Positions 10,061-22,598 of a stretch of 64,000 bases of DNA are shown here, piece after piece. The notes beneath the pieces are model-generated. The model was given only the letters and a program-made list of their open reading frames with translations, was not told where the DNA came from and made no database searches. The translations under genes and the position numbers were made by a program. The stretch's first letter is position 1. Each line of letters starts with the position of its first letter. The stretch is taken from contig NC_091214.1 in the NCBI RefSeq assembly GCF_040958095.1, forward strand, positions 9,345,871 to 9,409,870. Reading direction: 5' to 3'. The stretch comes from Procambarus clarkii (Eukaryota; Arthropoda; Malacostraca; Decapoda; Cambaridae).

Positions 10061-13000
10061 TTGCGCCTAGCAGTCGCCCACTAGTGTTGCGCCCAGCAGT
10101 CGCCCACTAGTGTTGCGCCCAGCAGTCGCCCACTAGTGTTGCGCCCAGCAGTCGCCCACTAGTGTTGCGCCTAGCAGTCGCCCACTAGTGGCGCGCCTAG
10201 CAGTCGCCCACTAGTGTTGCGCCCAGCAGTCACCCACTAGTGTTGCGCCCAGCAGTCGCCCACTAGTGTTGTGCCTAGCAGTCGCCCACTAGTGTTGCGC
10301 CTAGCAGTCGCCCACTAATGTTGCGCCTAGTGGTCGCCCACTAGTGTTGCGCCTAGCAGTCGCCCACTAGTGTTGCGCCCAGCAGTCGCCCACTAGTGTT
10401 GCGCCTAGCAGTCGCCCACTAGTGGCGCGCCTAGCAGTCGCCCACTAGTGTTGCGCCCAGCAGTCGCCCACTAGTGTTGCGCCCAGCAGTCGCCCACTAG
10501 TGTTGCGCCCAGCAGTCGCCCACTAGTGTTGCGCCCAGCAGTCGCCCACTAGTGTTGCGCCTAGCAGTCGCCCACTAGTGTTGCGCCCAGCAGTCGCCCA
10601 CTAGTGTTGCGCCTAGCAGTTGCCCACTAGTGTTGCGCCCAGCAGTCGCCCACTAGTGTTGCGCCCAGCAGTCGCCCACTAGTGTTGCGCCCAGCAGTCG
10701 CCCACTAGTGTTGCGCCTAGCAGTCGCCCACTAGTGGCGCGCCTAGCAGTCGCCCACTAGTGTTGCGCCCAGCAGTCGCCCACTAGTGTTGCGCCCAGCA
10801 GTCGCCCACTAGTGTTGTGCCTAGCAGTCGCCCACTAGTGTTGCGCCTAGCAGTCGCCCACTAATGTTGCGCCTAGTGGTCGCCCACTAGTGTTGCGCCT
10901 AGCAGTCGCCCACTAGTGTTGCGCCCAGCAGTCGCCCACTAGTGTTGCGCCTAGCAGTCGCCCACTAGTGGCGCGCCTAGCAGTCGCCCACTAGTGTTGC
11001 GCCCAGCAGTCGCCCACTAGTGTTGCGCCCAGCAGTCGCCCACTAGTGTTGCGCCCAGCAGTCGCCCACTAGTGTTGCGCCTAGCAGTCGCCCACTAGTG
11101 GCGCGCCTAGCAGTCGCCCACTAGTGGCGCGCCAAGCAGTCGCCCACTAGTGTTGCGCCTAGCGGTCGCCCACTAGTGTTGCGCCCAGCAGTCGCCCACT
11201 AGTGTTGCGCCTAGCAGTCGCCCACTAGTGGCGCGTCTAGCAGTCGCCCACTAGTGTTGCGCCCAGCAGTTGCCCACTAGTGTTGCGCCTAGCAGTCGCC
11301 CACTAGTGTTGCGCCTAGCAGTCGCCCACTAGTGTTGCGCCCAGCAGTCGCCCACTAGTGTTGCACCTAGCAGTCGCCCACTAGTGGCGCGCCTAGCAGT
11401 CGCCCACTAGTGGCGCGTCCAGCAGTCGCCCACTAGTGTTGCGCCCAGCAGTCGCCCACTAGTGTTGCGCCTAGCAGTCGCCCACTAGTGTTGCGCCTAG
11501 CAGTCGCCCACTAGTGGCGCGCCTAGCAGTCGCCCACTAGTGTTGCGCCCAGCAGTCGCCCACTAGTGTTGCGCCTAGCAGTCGCCCACTAGTGTTGCGC
11601 CTAGCAGTCGCCCACTAGTGGCGCGCCTAGCAGTCGCCCACTAGGGTTGCGCCCAGCAGTCGCCCACTAGTGGCGCGCCCAGCAGTCGCCCACTAGTGGC
11701 GCGCCCAGCAGTCGCCCACTAGTGGCGCGCCTAGCGGTCGCCCACTAGTGGCGCGCCTAGCAGTCGCCCACTAGTGTTGCGCCTCGCAGTCGCCCACTAG
11801 TGTTGCGCCTAGCAGTCGCCCACTAGTGGCGCGCCTAGCAGTCGCCCACTAGTGTTGCGCCCAGAGGTCGCCCACTAAAGTTGCGCCCAGCAGTCGCCCA
11901 CTAGTGGCGCGCCCAGCAGTTGCCCACTAGTGGCGCGCCTAGCGGTCGCCCACTAGTGGCGCGCCTAGCAGTCGCCCACTAGTGTTGAGCCTAGCAGTCG
12001 CCCACTAGTGGCGCGCCTAGCAGTCGCCCACTAGTGGCGCGCCTAGCAGTCGCCCACTAGTGGCGTTCCCAGCAGTCGCCCACTAGTGGCGCGCCTAGCA
12101 GTCGCCCATTAGTGTTGCGCCTAGGAGTCGCCCACTAGTGGCGCGCCCAGCAGTCGCCCACTAGTGGCGCGCCTAGCAGTCGCCCACTAGTGGCGCGCCT
12201 AGCAGTCGCCCACTAGTGTTGTGCCTAGCAGTCGCCCACTAGTGGCGCGCCTAGCGGTCGCCCACTAGTAGCGCGCCTAGCGGTCGCCCACTAGTGTTGC
12301 GCCCAGCAGTCACCCACTAGTGGCGCGCCCAGCAGTCGCCCATTAGTGGCGCGCCTAGCAGTCGCCCACTAGTAGCGCCTAGCAGTCGCCCACTAGTGGC
12401 GCGCCTAGCAGTCGCCCATTAGTGTTGCGCCTAGCGGTCGCCCACTAGTGGCGCGCCTAGCAGTCGCCCACTAGTGTTGCGCCTAGCAGTCGCACACTAG
12501 TGGCGCGCCTAGTAGTCGCCCACTAGTGTTGCGCCTAGCAGTCGCCCACTAGTGGCGCGCCTAGCAGTCGCCCACTGGTGTTGCGCCCAGCAGTCGCCCA
12601 CTAGTGTTGCGCCTAGCAGTCGCCCACTAGACGCGCGCCTAGCAGTCGCCCACTAGTGTTGCGCCCAGCAGTCGCCCACTAGTGTTGCGCCTAGCAGTCG
12701 CCCACTAGTGTTGCGCCCGGCAGTCGCCCACTAGTGTTGCGCCTAGCAGTCGCCCACTAGTGTTGCGCCTAGCAGTCGCCCACTAGTGTTGCGCCTAGCG
12801 GTTGCCCACTAGTGTTGCGCCCAGCAGTCGCCCACTAGTGTTGCGCCCAGCAGTCGCCCACTAGTGTTGCGCCCAGCAGTCGCCCACTAGTGTTGCGCCC
12901 AGCAGTCGCCCACTAGTGTTGCGCCTAGCAGTCGCCCACTAGTGTTGCGCCCAGCAGTCGCCCACTAGTGTTGCGCCCAGCAGTCGCCCACTAGTGTTGC

Positions 13001-15912
13001 GCCCAGCAGTCGCCCACTAGTGTTGCGCCTAGCAGTCGCCCACTAGTGTTGCGCCTAGCAGTCGCCCACTAGTGTTGCGCCTAGCAGTCGCCCACTAGTG
13101 TTGCGCCTAGCAGTCGCCCACTAGTGTTGCGCCTAGCGGTTGCCCACTAGTGGCGCGCCTAGCAGTCGCCCACTAGATTTGCGCCTAGCGGTCGCCCACT
13201 AGTGGCGCGCCTAGCAGTCGCCCACTAGTGTTGCGCCTAGCAGTCGCCCACTAGTGGCGCGCCTAGCAGTCGCCCACTAGTGTTGCGCCTAGCAGTCGCC
13301 CACTAGTGTTGCGCCCAGCAGTCGCCCACTAGTAGCGCGCCCAGCAGTCGCCCACTAGTGTTGCGCCTAGCAGTCGCCCACTAGTGTTGCGCCCAGCAGT
13401 CGCCCACTAGTGTTGCGCCCAGCAGTCGCCCACTAGTGTTGCGCCCAGCAGTCGCCCACTAGTGTTGCGCCTAGCAGTCGCCCACTAGTGTTGCGCCCAG
13501 CAGTCGCCCACTAGTGTTGCGCCCAGCAGTCGCCCACTAGTGTTGCGCCCAGCAGTCGCCCACTAGTGTTGCGCCTAGCAGTCGCCCACTAGTGGCGCGC
13601 CTAGCAGTCGCCCACTAGTGTTGCGCCCAGCAGTCGCCCACTAGTGTTGCGCCCAGCAGTCGCCCACTAGTGTTGTGCCTAGCAGTCGCCCACTAGTGTT
13701 GCGCCTAGCAGTCGCCCACTAATGTTGCGCCTAGTGGTCGCCCACTAGTGTTGCGCCTAGCAGTCGCCCACTAGTGTTGCGCCCAGCAGTCGCCCACTAG
13801 TGTTGCGCCTAGCAGTCGCCCACTAGTGGCGCGCCTAGCAGTCGCCCACTAGTGTTGCGCCCAGCAGTCGCCTACTAGTGTTGCGCCCAGCAGTCGCCCA
13901 CTAGTGTTGCGCCCAGCAGTCGCCCACTAGTGTTGCGCCTAGCAGTCGCCCACTAGTGGCGCGCCTAGCAGTCGCCCACTAGTGGCGCGCCAAGCAGTCG
14001 CCCACTAGTGTTGCGCCTAGCGGTCGCCCACTAGTGTTGCGCCCAGCAGTCGCCCACTAGTGTTGCGCCTAGCAGTCGCCCACTAGTGGCGCGCCTAGCA
14101 GTCTCCCACTAGTGTTGCGCCCAGCAGTTGCCCACTAGTGTTGCGCCTAGCAGTCGCCCACTAGTGTTGCGCCTAGCAGTCGCCCACTAGTGTTGCGCCC
14201 AGCAGTCGCCCACTAGTGTTGCTCCTAGCAGTCGCCCACTAGTGGCGCGCCTAGCAGTCGCCCACTAGTGGCGCGTCCAGCAGTCGCCCACTAGTGTTGC
14301 GCCCAGCAGTCGCCCACTAGTGTTGCGCCTAGCAGTCGCCCACTAGTGTTGCGCCTAGCAGTCGCCCACTAGTGGCGCGCCTAGCAGTCGCCCACTAGTG
14401 TTGCGCCCAGCAGTCGCCCACTAGTGTTGCGCCTAGCAGTCGCCCACTAGTGTTGCGCCTAGCAGTCGCCCACTAGTGGCGCGCCTAGCAGTCGCCCACT
14501 AGGGTTGCGCCCAGCAGTCGCCCACTAGTGTTGCGCCCAGCAGTCGCCCACTAGTGGCGCGCCCAGCAGTCGCCCACTAGTGGCGCGCCTAGCGGTCGCC
14601 CACTAGTGGCGCGCCTAGCAGTCGCCCACTAGTGTTGCGCCTCGCAGTCGCCCACTAGTGTTGCGCCTAGCAGTCGCCCACTAGTGGCGCGCCTAGCAGT
14701 CGCCCACTAGTGTTGCGCCCAGCAGTCGCCCACTAGAGTTGCGCCCAGCAGTCGCCCACTAGTGGCGCGCCCAGCAGTTGCCCACTAGTGGCGCGCCTAG
14801 CGGTCGCCCACTAGTGGCGCGCCTAGCAGTCGCCCACTAGTGTTGAGCCTAGCAGTCGCCCACTAGTGGCGCGCCTAGCAGTCGCCCACTAGTGGCGCGC
14901 CTAGCAGTCGCCCACTAGTGGCGTTCCCAGCAGTCGCCCACTAGTGGCGCGCCTAGCAGTCGCCCATTAGTGTTGCGCCTAGGAGTCGCCCACTAGTGGC
15001 GCGCCCAGCAGTCGCCCACTAGTGGCGCGCCTAGCAGTCGCCCACTAGTGGCGCGCCTAGCAGTCGCCCACTAGTGTTGTGCCTAGCAGTCGCCCACTAG
15101 TGGCGCGCCTAGCGGTCGCCCACTAGTGGCGCGCCTAGCGGTCGCCCACTAGTGTTGCGCCCAGCAGTCACCCACTAGTGGCGCGCCCAGCAGTCGCCCA
15201 TTAGTGGCGCGCCTAGCAGTCGCCCACTAGTAGCGCCTAGCAGTCGCCCACTAGTGGCGCGCCTAGCAGTCGCCCACTAGTGTTGCGCCTAGCAGTCGCA
15301 CACTAGTGGCGCGCCTAGTAGTCGCCCACTAGTGTTGCGCCTAGCAGTCGCCCACTAGTGGCGCGCCTAGCAGTCGCCCACTAGTGTTCCGCCCAGCAGT
15401 CGCCCACTAGTGTTGCGCCTAGCAGTCGCCCACTAGACGCGCGCCTAGCAGTCGCCCACTAGTGTTGCGCCCAGCAGTCGCCCACTAGTGTTGCGCCTAG
15501 CAGTCGCCCACTAGTGTTGCGCCCAGCAGTCGCCCACTAGTGTTGCGCCCAGCAGTCGCCCACTAGTGTTGCGCCCGGCAGTCGCCCACTAGTGTTGCGC
15601 CTAGCAGTCGCCCACTAGTGTTGCGCCTAGCAGTCGCCCACTAGTGTTGCGCCTAGCGGTTGCCCACTAGTGTTGCGCCCAGCAGTCGCCCACTAGTGTT
15701 GCGCCCAGCAGTCGCCCACTAGTGTTGCGCCCAGCAGTCGCCCACTAGTGTTGCGCCCAGCAGTCGCCCACTAGTGTTGCGCCTAGCAGTCGCCCACTAG
15801 TGTTGCGCCCAGCAGTCGCCCACTAGTGTTGCGCCCAGCAGTCGCCCACTAGTGTTGCGCCCAGCAGTCGCCCACTAGTGTTGCGCCTAGCAGTCGCCCA
15901 CTAGTGTTGCGC
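10031..15912 (-). repeat. 26-bp satellite array, reverse orientation (right arm, first part)
   Basis: The same unit as at 3641-10030, reverse-complemented, about 226 copies. The order of rare variants mirrors the left arm after allowing for the extra ~1.06 kb at the centre: the cttggcgcg marker appears inverted near 11130 and 13990, matching 9991 and 7134. It is interrupted at 15912 by the LTR element and resumes at 20614. No gene seen. Confidence 0.97.
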
Positions 15913-17231
15913 TGTAACACTGTAAAAGTGTTTGGGTTAGTTTATTTAAAATATATATAGAATATGAGTCACAGACAGGGATTTGGAAAGGCGCCAGTTG
16001 TCTGCCTGAGATCTCACACCTCAAAGCGTTAATGACCTCAAGTGACCTGAGGTCAGATCATGAGAATTTCACCTTGCTTCCGCTAAGCTCTTAATTGTAG
16101 CCGGGTAGCCTTCAAACATGCCGACGTTTAAGGAGTGGCTTGGTAGTGCCGGAGGCTATCTACTTGTGGGCGGAGTTAGCTACTAGGTTCCCCAATATAA
16201 ACTCGGAGAGCTATCAAGCATCAAGCATTAACAGACAGAACAGACAGAACGGCAGTCAGGAGAGCAGAGCAGGTGGAGGCTGTCGGCCGGCAGGGCGGGA
16301 GTCTCTGTCAAGCTACAGACCCCCCCCCCCCCCTCTCTATTCAACTTAGACTCCGTCCTCGGTGAGTGAACATTAAGGTGACTTGGTCGTGTTTACATAT
16401 GTTGTGTGATGATCAGGGGCAGTCAAGTTGTAGGGTTCTCGAATTCTTGGATGATGACTCACTTTGCATATTAACTGGAACATTTTAATTGAATTGCTAA
16501 ATTATGATACTTCATGGGAAATATAATTATGAATTTATTATTTAAATGGTGTTTAACTTGGTTCCCTAGAGCTTAGAGTTGAGGTGAGAAAGCCTCGGGG
16601 ATTATTGGTTCCCTGATTTTAAGGAGTACATGGTACAGAGGGAACATACTAATAATGAACTCATGATAACATCTTTTGAGAATTTTGTGATACAGGCAAG
16701 TTCCATTCCTTGTCTTGTATGTAATGATCATGAATGGATGGTGGCAGCATTTCGTCTTCTACTATCTACTCTTCTACTTCTACTATCTACTCTTCTACTA
16801 CTACCTATCTATTCCTCTCCCTCCACCCCTCTCTAAACTCTCACTTTCAACTAATGACCCTCCTCGCCCCTCCCACCTCTCTCCCTCTCACCCCAAACCC
16901 TCACTAATTACTTCACTATTCATTTCTTTCCTTTCGTTTTCTCTTTTACGTTTGTGGCAATGATTCTGTATTCTAGAGTTCTCTCTAGAGTTTCGGGTAA
17001 CTGATCAAGTTACGGCGCCTTGTAGTCTTAGCACCTAGGTAGTCAAATACCTAGGTTACAAGGTGTTGAACGAGAGAGGTTGCCTTAGGAACTCTGGAGG
17101 GTGCTCTAGAATAGTTAGCTAACTGGGGACGGGATAACGGACTAGAGAGAGCTGTTTCCCCCGGCCTCGTTAGTTAACTGGGGGGTGGAATAATGGACAA
17201 GATAGAGCTATTTCCCCCACCCCCCGTTACA
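15913..17231 (+). repeat. 5' LTR
   Basis: A direct repeat of 19295-20613. It contains a TATAAA at 16196-16201 that could start the element transcript, a C-run near 16321-16332, and an inverted terminal TGTAAC/GTTACA pair. Short open frames within it are duplicated in the 3' LTR and have no domains. Confidence 0.9.
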
Positions 17232-17235
17232 ATGT

Positions 17236-17246
17236 TGGCAGCGGTG
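17236..17246 (+). other. Candidate primer-binding site
   Basis: TGGCAGCGGTG lies four bases inside the 5' LTR end. The leading TGG and position are those of a tRNA-primed minus-strand start site. I cannot say which tRNA it pairs with. Confidence 0.6.
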
Positions 17247-19279
17247 TTGAACAATGTTGTAGGTAGTTGGTGTTCTTTTAACATTGTTCAGTCCCACGTG
17301 TCTTTTGCCGCTCAGGCGCTATCAGGGAGATCTTGACAGGTGTTTATATTCACGAGTTAGCGAACTTTTTTTCAGGTTAGGAGATTGTGATTCTCTGGTG
17401 TTGTGTTTAGTGATTTTGTGAGTTTTGTGTAGTTCAGGGAATGTTCACCAGAACTTGCGTGTGTAGTGATTAATGTTAGTAATAAGATTTGGCGATTTGG
17501 GAACTTAGCGGTGTTGGTAGTGCAGGTCAGCTGAGTGTGACAGGTGACCTCGCATGTCCCACGGGGACACCCAGCCACCGCTGGTCTCCAGGTCAGTGGG
17601 GAGTGGCAGGTGTAGTTTTTAAATAGTTTAAGTAGTGGTTCTGCTCAGATTATTGCGATCGACTGTTTTACTCCATTTGAACGCAATAACCCGAGGTGTA
17701 CTGGTATTGTACAGCATGCTAGGGGGAGCCTTAGTATGTCAGTAGACTTCACGTTGGGGACGCTCGACGTTAGATAGTCTGGTCACAGGGGTGGCAACAG
17801 TTTTGAGTTGTTTACCGGCGGAGAAGCTAGGGAGACACTCTGGGTCACGTAGGTGGCTGTAGGTTAAGGGTGGGAGTAACGGTTAATTATGTACTTAAGA
17901 TTAGGAAAGGTATAGTTAAGTTTAGGCTAGTGTTTTGTCTATTAGTTTTGATTTTTTTTTTTGTGACAAGTTAAAAGTAGTGATGACCTTATTCTCTCTT
18001 CTCTAAACTTTCCTCTGTTACTGTTTTATGTTCCACCAAGTCAATATCATTCAGAGTTAATTGGATTATTAAAAAAAATTGAAGTGTAGTTGTTGCCAGG
18101 ATGAGAGCGTTATGATATGACTGTGTAACCCTATACAAACTACAGGGTCACATAACATATCTTGGGAGCACGATATTGTCGCCTTTCTGTTCACCCACAG
18201 GTGGGAGCCAGAAGAGAGGAGAGACGCACATACAAAAGAGGGAGACGGCTGCTGTGTACCACACTCACGGGCGTTAATCACCACCACCACGACCAGCCCA
18301 CTACCTGGAGGTCACGGCTCCACCACCATCACCACCCCAGGGGACCCCAAGATGCAGCCCTCTCGGTCGGTCAACATTGGTCTACCCAGTGGACCCCAGG
18401 TCGTTCTGCAGACGACCCCAGACGACCCAGTAATGATGGAAGAGGAGCAACAACGACTCCAGTCTGTCCCACCAACATCGGTCTACCCAGGATGGACCCC
18501 AGGACGGACAGACCCCCAATGGACCCCAGGTCGCTTGTCAAAGACCCATGGGAGGAGGAAGAGAGAAGAAAGAAGAAAGAAGAGAGAAGAAAGAAGAGAG
18601 AAGAAAGAAGAGAGAAGAAAGAAGAAGATAAGCCAAGCTGAGACACGATACCTAGTGTCCCTTGCTGGTGTCAGCATTATTGCATGGAGCGTAATTGCAA
18701 GACAGGATCGTTTGCCTTGACTGGCCGCCCCTCCTACAAGCATGTTGCTCTGTTGAGTGATTCTTCCTGTGTCATGCGGACTTGATGTGGCTGTCAGAAG
18801 TAGCTCTCTGAAGGAGGCGTGCTGGAGCAACAGGGAGGAAGAAGAGTAGGATGGGATTTCTACTGTTGGCAACTATATGAAGGTCTCGAAACTTGTAGTC
18901 CCTATAGCTGTGAAGAACCCCAATATACGTCTCTCATGGTGACTGACGTAGGGCCAATTACAGATCAGCTGGGACAACCGAATTCCACGGTCCTGTGCTC
19001 AGTTCAAGTAGTAACGGCTTTCGGGTTGACCAAGTGTTGTTGTGCGTTAACGACGGAGAAGCGACGGAGGCAGTTGTGTTGAAGAAATGTGGTACAGGAT
19101 TATCTACAAGACCAAGCAGTGACGTCGCCCAGCCAGAGACAATGGACGTCTGTCTACATATTTCATTTTTTAGAGTAGGATGATGTATATTTGTTTAGCT
19201 AGGATGTATTTTTTTTTTCGTTAATAAAGTTGTTGCACACAGCTAGCTTGCTTTAGCAGTGTTGCAAAAACTTTATTTC
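17247..19279 (+). other. Internal region of the LTR element, no recognisable gene
   Basis: About 2 kb without a retroviral domain. A 159-codon frame at 18162-18641 has His-rich and Glu/Lys/Arg-rich low complexity. The latter comes from a purine tract (about 18551-18630) that keeps several frames open, so I do not call it a gene. An AATAAA lies at 19223-19228. Confidence 0.65.
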
Positions 19280-19294
19280 GGGGAGAAGGGGAGA
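19280..19294 (+). other. Polypurine tract of the LTR element
   Basis: GGGGAGAAGGGGAGA directly abuts the 3' LTR, the expected primer site for plus-strand synthesis. Confidence 0.85.
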
Positions 19295-20613
19295 TGTAAC
19301 ACTGTAAAAGTGTTTGGGTTAGTTTATTTAAAATATATATAGAATATGAGTCACAGACAGGGATTTGGAAAGGCGCCAGTTGTCTGCCTGAGATCTCACA
19401 CCTCAAAGCGTTAATGACCTCAAGTGACCTGAGGTCAGATCATGAGAATTTCACCTTGCTTCCGCTAAGCTCTTAATTGTAGCCGGGTAGCCTTCAAACA
19501 TGCCGACGTTTAAGGAGTGGCTTGGTAGTGCCGGAGGCTATCTACTTGTGGGCGGAGTTAGCTACTAGGTTCCCCAATATAAACTCGGAGAGCTATCAAG
19601 CATCAAGCATTAACAGACAGAACAGACAGAACGGCAGTCAGGAGAGCAGAGCAGGTGGAGGCTGTCGGCCGGCAGGGCGGGAGTCTCTGTCAAGCTACAG
19701 ACCCCCCCCCCCCCCCTCTCTATTCAACTTAGACTCCGTCCTCGGTGAGTGAACATTAAGGTGACTTGGTCGTGTTTACATATGTTGTGTGATGATCAGG
19801 GGCAGTCAAGTTGTAGGGTTCTCGAATTCTTGGATGATGACTCACTTTGCATATTAACTGGAACATTTTAATTGAATTGCTAAATTATGATACTTCATGG
19901 GAAATATAATTATGAATTTATTATTTAAATGGTGTTTAACTTGGTTCCCTAGAGCTTAGAGTTGAGGTGAGAAAGCCTCGGGGATTATTGGTTCCCTGAT
20001 TTTAAGGAGTACATGGTACAGAGGGAACATACTAATAATGAACTCATGATAACATCTTTTGAGAATTTTGTGATACAGGCAAGTTCCATTCCTTGTCTTG
20101 TATGTAATGATCATGAATGGATGGTGGCAGCATTTCGTCTTCTACTATCTACTCTTCTACTTCTACTATCTACTCTTCTACTACTACCTATCTATTCCTC
20201 TCCCTCCACCCCTCTCTAAACTCTCACTTTCAACTAATGACCCTCCTCGCCCCTCCCACCTCTCTCCCTCTCACCCCAAACCCTCACTAATTACTTCACT
20301 ATTCATTTCTTTCCTTTCGTTTTCTCTTTTACGTTTGTGGCAATGATTCTGTATTCTAGAGTTCTCTCTAGAGTTTCGGGTAACTGATCAAGTTACGGCG
20401 CCTTGTAGTCTTAGCACCTAGGTAGTCAAATACCTAGGTTACAAGGTGTTGAACGAGAGAGGTTGCCTTAGGAACTCTGGAGGTGCTCTAGAATAGTTAG
20501 CTAACTGGGGACGGGATAACGGACTAGAGAGAGCTGTTTCCCCCGGCCTCGTTAGTTAACTGGGGGGTGGAATAATGGACAAGATAGAGCATGCCCCCCC
20601 ACCCCCCGTTACA
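19295..20613 (+). repeat. 3' LTR
   Basis: An almost identical copy of 15913-17231, ending CCGTTACA. It is followed by the duplicated gcgc and the resumed satellite. Confidence 0.9.
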
Positions 20614-21983
20614 GCGCCTAGCAGTCGCCCACTAGTGTTGCGCCTAGCGGTTGCCCACTAGTGTTGCGCCTAGCAGTCGCCCACTAGTGTTGCGCCCAGC
20701 AGTCGCCCACTAGTGGCGCGCCTAGCAGTCGCCCACTAGATTTGCGCCTAGCGGTCGCCCACTAGTGGCGCGCCTAGCAGTCGCCCACTAGTGTTGCGCC
20801 TAGCAGTCGCCCACTAGTGTTGCGCCCAGCAGTCGCCCACTAGTAGCGCGCCCAGCAGTCGCCCACTAGTGTTGCGCCTAGCAGTCGCCCACTAGTGTTG
20901 CGCCCAGCAGTCGCCCACTAGTGTTGCGCCCAGCAGTCGCCCACTAGTGTTGCGCCCAGCAGTCGCCCACTAGTGTTGCGCCTAGCAGTCGCCCACTAGT
21001 GGCGCGCCTAGCAGTCGCCCACTAGTGTTGCGCCCAGCAGTCGCCCACTAGTGTTGCGCCCAGCAGTCGCCCACTAGTGTTGTGCCTAGCAGTCGCCCAC
21101 TAGTGTTGCGCCTAGCAGTCGCCCACTAATGTTGCGCCTAGTGGTCGCCCACTAGTGTTGCGCCTAGCAGTCGCCCACTAGTGTTGCGCCCAGCAGTCGC
21201 CCACTAGTGTTGCGCCTAGCAGTCGCCCACTAGTGGCGCGCCTAGCAGTCGCCCACTAGTGTTGCGCCCAGCAGTCGCCCACTAGTGTTGCGCCCAGCAG
21301 TCGCCCACTAGTGTTGCGCCCAGCAGTCGCCCACTAGTGTTGCGCCTAGCAGTCGCCCACTAGTGGTGCGCCTAGCAGTCGCCCACTAGTGGCGCGCCTA
21401 GCAGTCGCCCACTAGTGTTGCGCCTAGCGGTCGCCCACTAGTGTTGCGCCCAGCAGTCGCCCACTAGTGTTGCGCCTAGCAGTCGCCCACTAGTGGCGCG
21501 CCTAGCAGTCGCCCACTAGTGTTGCGCCCAGCAGTTGCCCACTAGTGTTGCGCCTAGCAGTCGCCCACTAGTGTTGCGCCTAGCAGTCGCCCACTAGTGT
21601 TGCGCCCAGCAGTCGCCCACTAGTGTTGCGCCTAGCAGTCGCCCACTAGTGGCGCGCCTAGCAGTCGCCCACTAGTGGCGCGCCCAGCAGTCGCCCACTA
21701 GTGTTGCGCCCAGCAGTCGCCCACTAGTGTTGCGCCTAGCAGTCGCCCACTAGTGTTGCGCCTAGCAGTCGCCCACTAGTGGCGCGCCTAGCAGTCGCCC
21801 ACTCGTGTTGCGCCCAGCAGTCGCCCACTAGTGTTGCGCCTAGCAGTCGCCCACTAGTGTTGCGCCTAGCAGTCGCCCACTAGTGGCGCGCCTAGCAGTC
21901 GCCCACTAGGGTTGCGCCCAGCAGTCGCCCACTAGTGTTGCGCCCAGCAGTCGCCCACTAGTGGCGCGCCCAGCAGTCGCCAG
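20614..21983 (-). repeat. 26-bp satellite array, reverse orientation (right arm, second part)
   Basis: About 52 reverse-oriented units between the LTR element and Polinton copy 2. Read outward from 21983, the first units show the same variants in the same order as the outward arrays at 3641 and 38243, including the distinctive third-unit ccctag variant. Confidence 0.95.
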
Positions 21984-22598
21984 TAGATTATTTGGTGACA
22001 GATAGAGCCACCTATGTAGGGTAATCAGATAAGAAAATCAGAAGCGGGGAGCCACATAGTGCCACTCCATATTAGGTCACCCAAGGTGTGAGTGGTAGCA
22101 GTCGAAAAAACAGTGAAGATAGGTATCTATTATGCGCCACTATGATCATGTTCATTTACAGTAAAGTAGCTGCCTATGAAGGGTAATCAGATAAGAAAAT
22201 CAGAGGCGGGGTGCCACTTAGAGCCACCCCATATTAGGTCGCCCAAGGTGTGGGGCAGCAACAATCGTAAAATAGTGAAGATAGGTATCTATTATGTGTC
22301 GCTATGTTCATGCTCATGTTCATTTATACAGAAAAGTATGACAGTATATTTGTATAATAAACACTCAGGTGAGCGGTAGTTACCCCCCCCCCCCAGGTGT
22401 AAAAACAGGATCCTCGCAGTAGGGGCGGTCCCCCCTCACCAGCCCTCCTCATACTTGATGACCTTGAGTGTACCGTAAGAGGGACCACCCTCCCTTAGTT
22501 GTTTTTAAGTTGGATATATTTTAAGCCTCTATACTTAAAGAAGGAGAAAAAGAAATAATCCTGATGATTTATAGATTATATTATCAAAGTACATAGGG
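21984..22598. repeat. Polymerase-side terminal inverted repeat, copy 2
   Basis: The reverse complement of 3024-3640. It contains the two tandem ~168-bp modules (about 21984-22153 and 22154-22330) and the C12 tract at 22383-22394. The satellite-proximal ~170 bp matches 38070-38242 with about one difference. The PolB stop is at its inner edge. No gene seen. Confidence 0.85.

Larger units (their letters stand above)
15913..20613 (+). mobile_element. Non-autonomous LTR retroelement inserted in the satellite
   Basis: Two 1,319-bp direct repeats (15913-17231 and 19295-20613) begin TGTAACACTG and end CCGTTACA, giving TG...CA termini. They flank a 2,063-bp internal region. Satellite bases gcgc (15909-15912 and 20614-20617) form a 4-bp target duplication. 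The LTRs differ at only a few places (a 1-base gap near 17100/20482, C-run length, a few bases near the 3' end), so the insertion is young. The internal region has no recognisable gag, protease, reverse transcriptase or integrase, only short frames. This fits a TRIM/LARD-like element mobilised in trans. The orientation is set by the primer-binding site and polypurine tract. A Ty3/Gypsy-type parent is possible from the 4-bp duplication but unproven. Confidence 0.9.

Noticed and set aside
18162..18720. Charged or His-rich proteins in the LTR element's internal region
   Set aside because: The frames depend on a low-complexity purine tract open in several frames, and no domain is visible.
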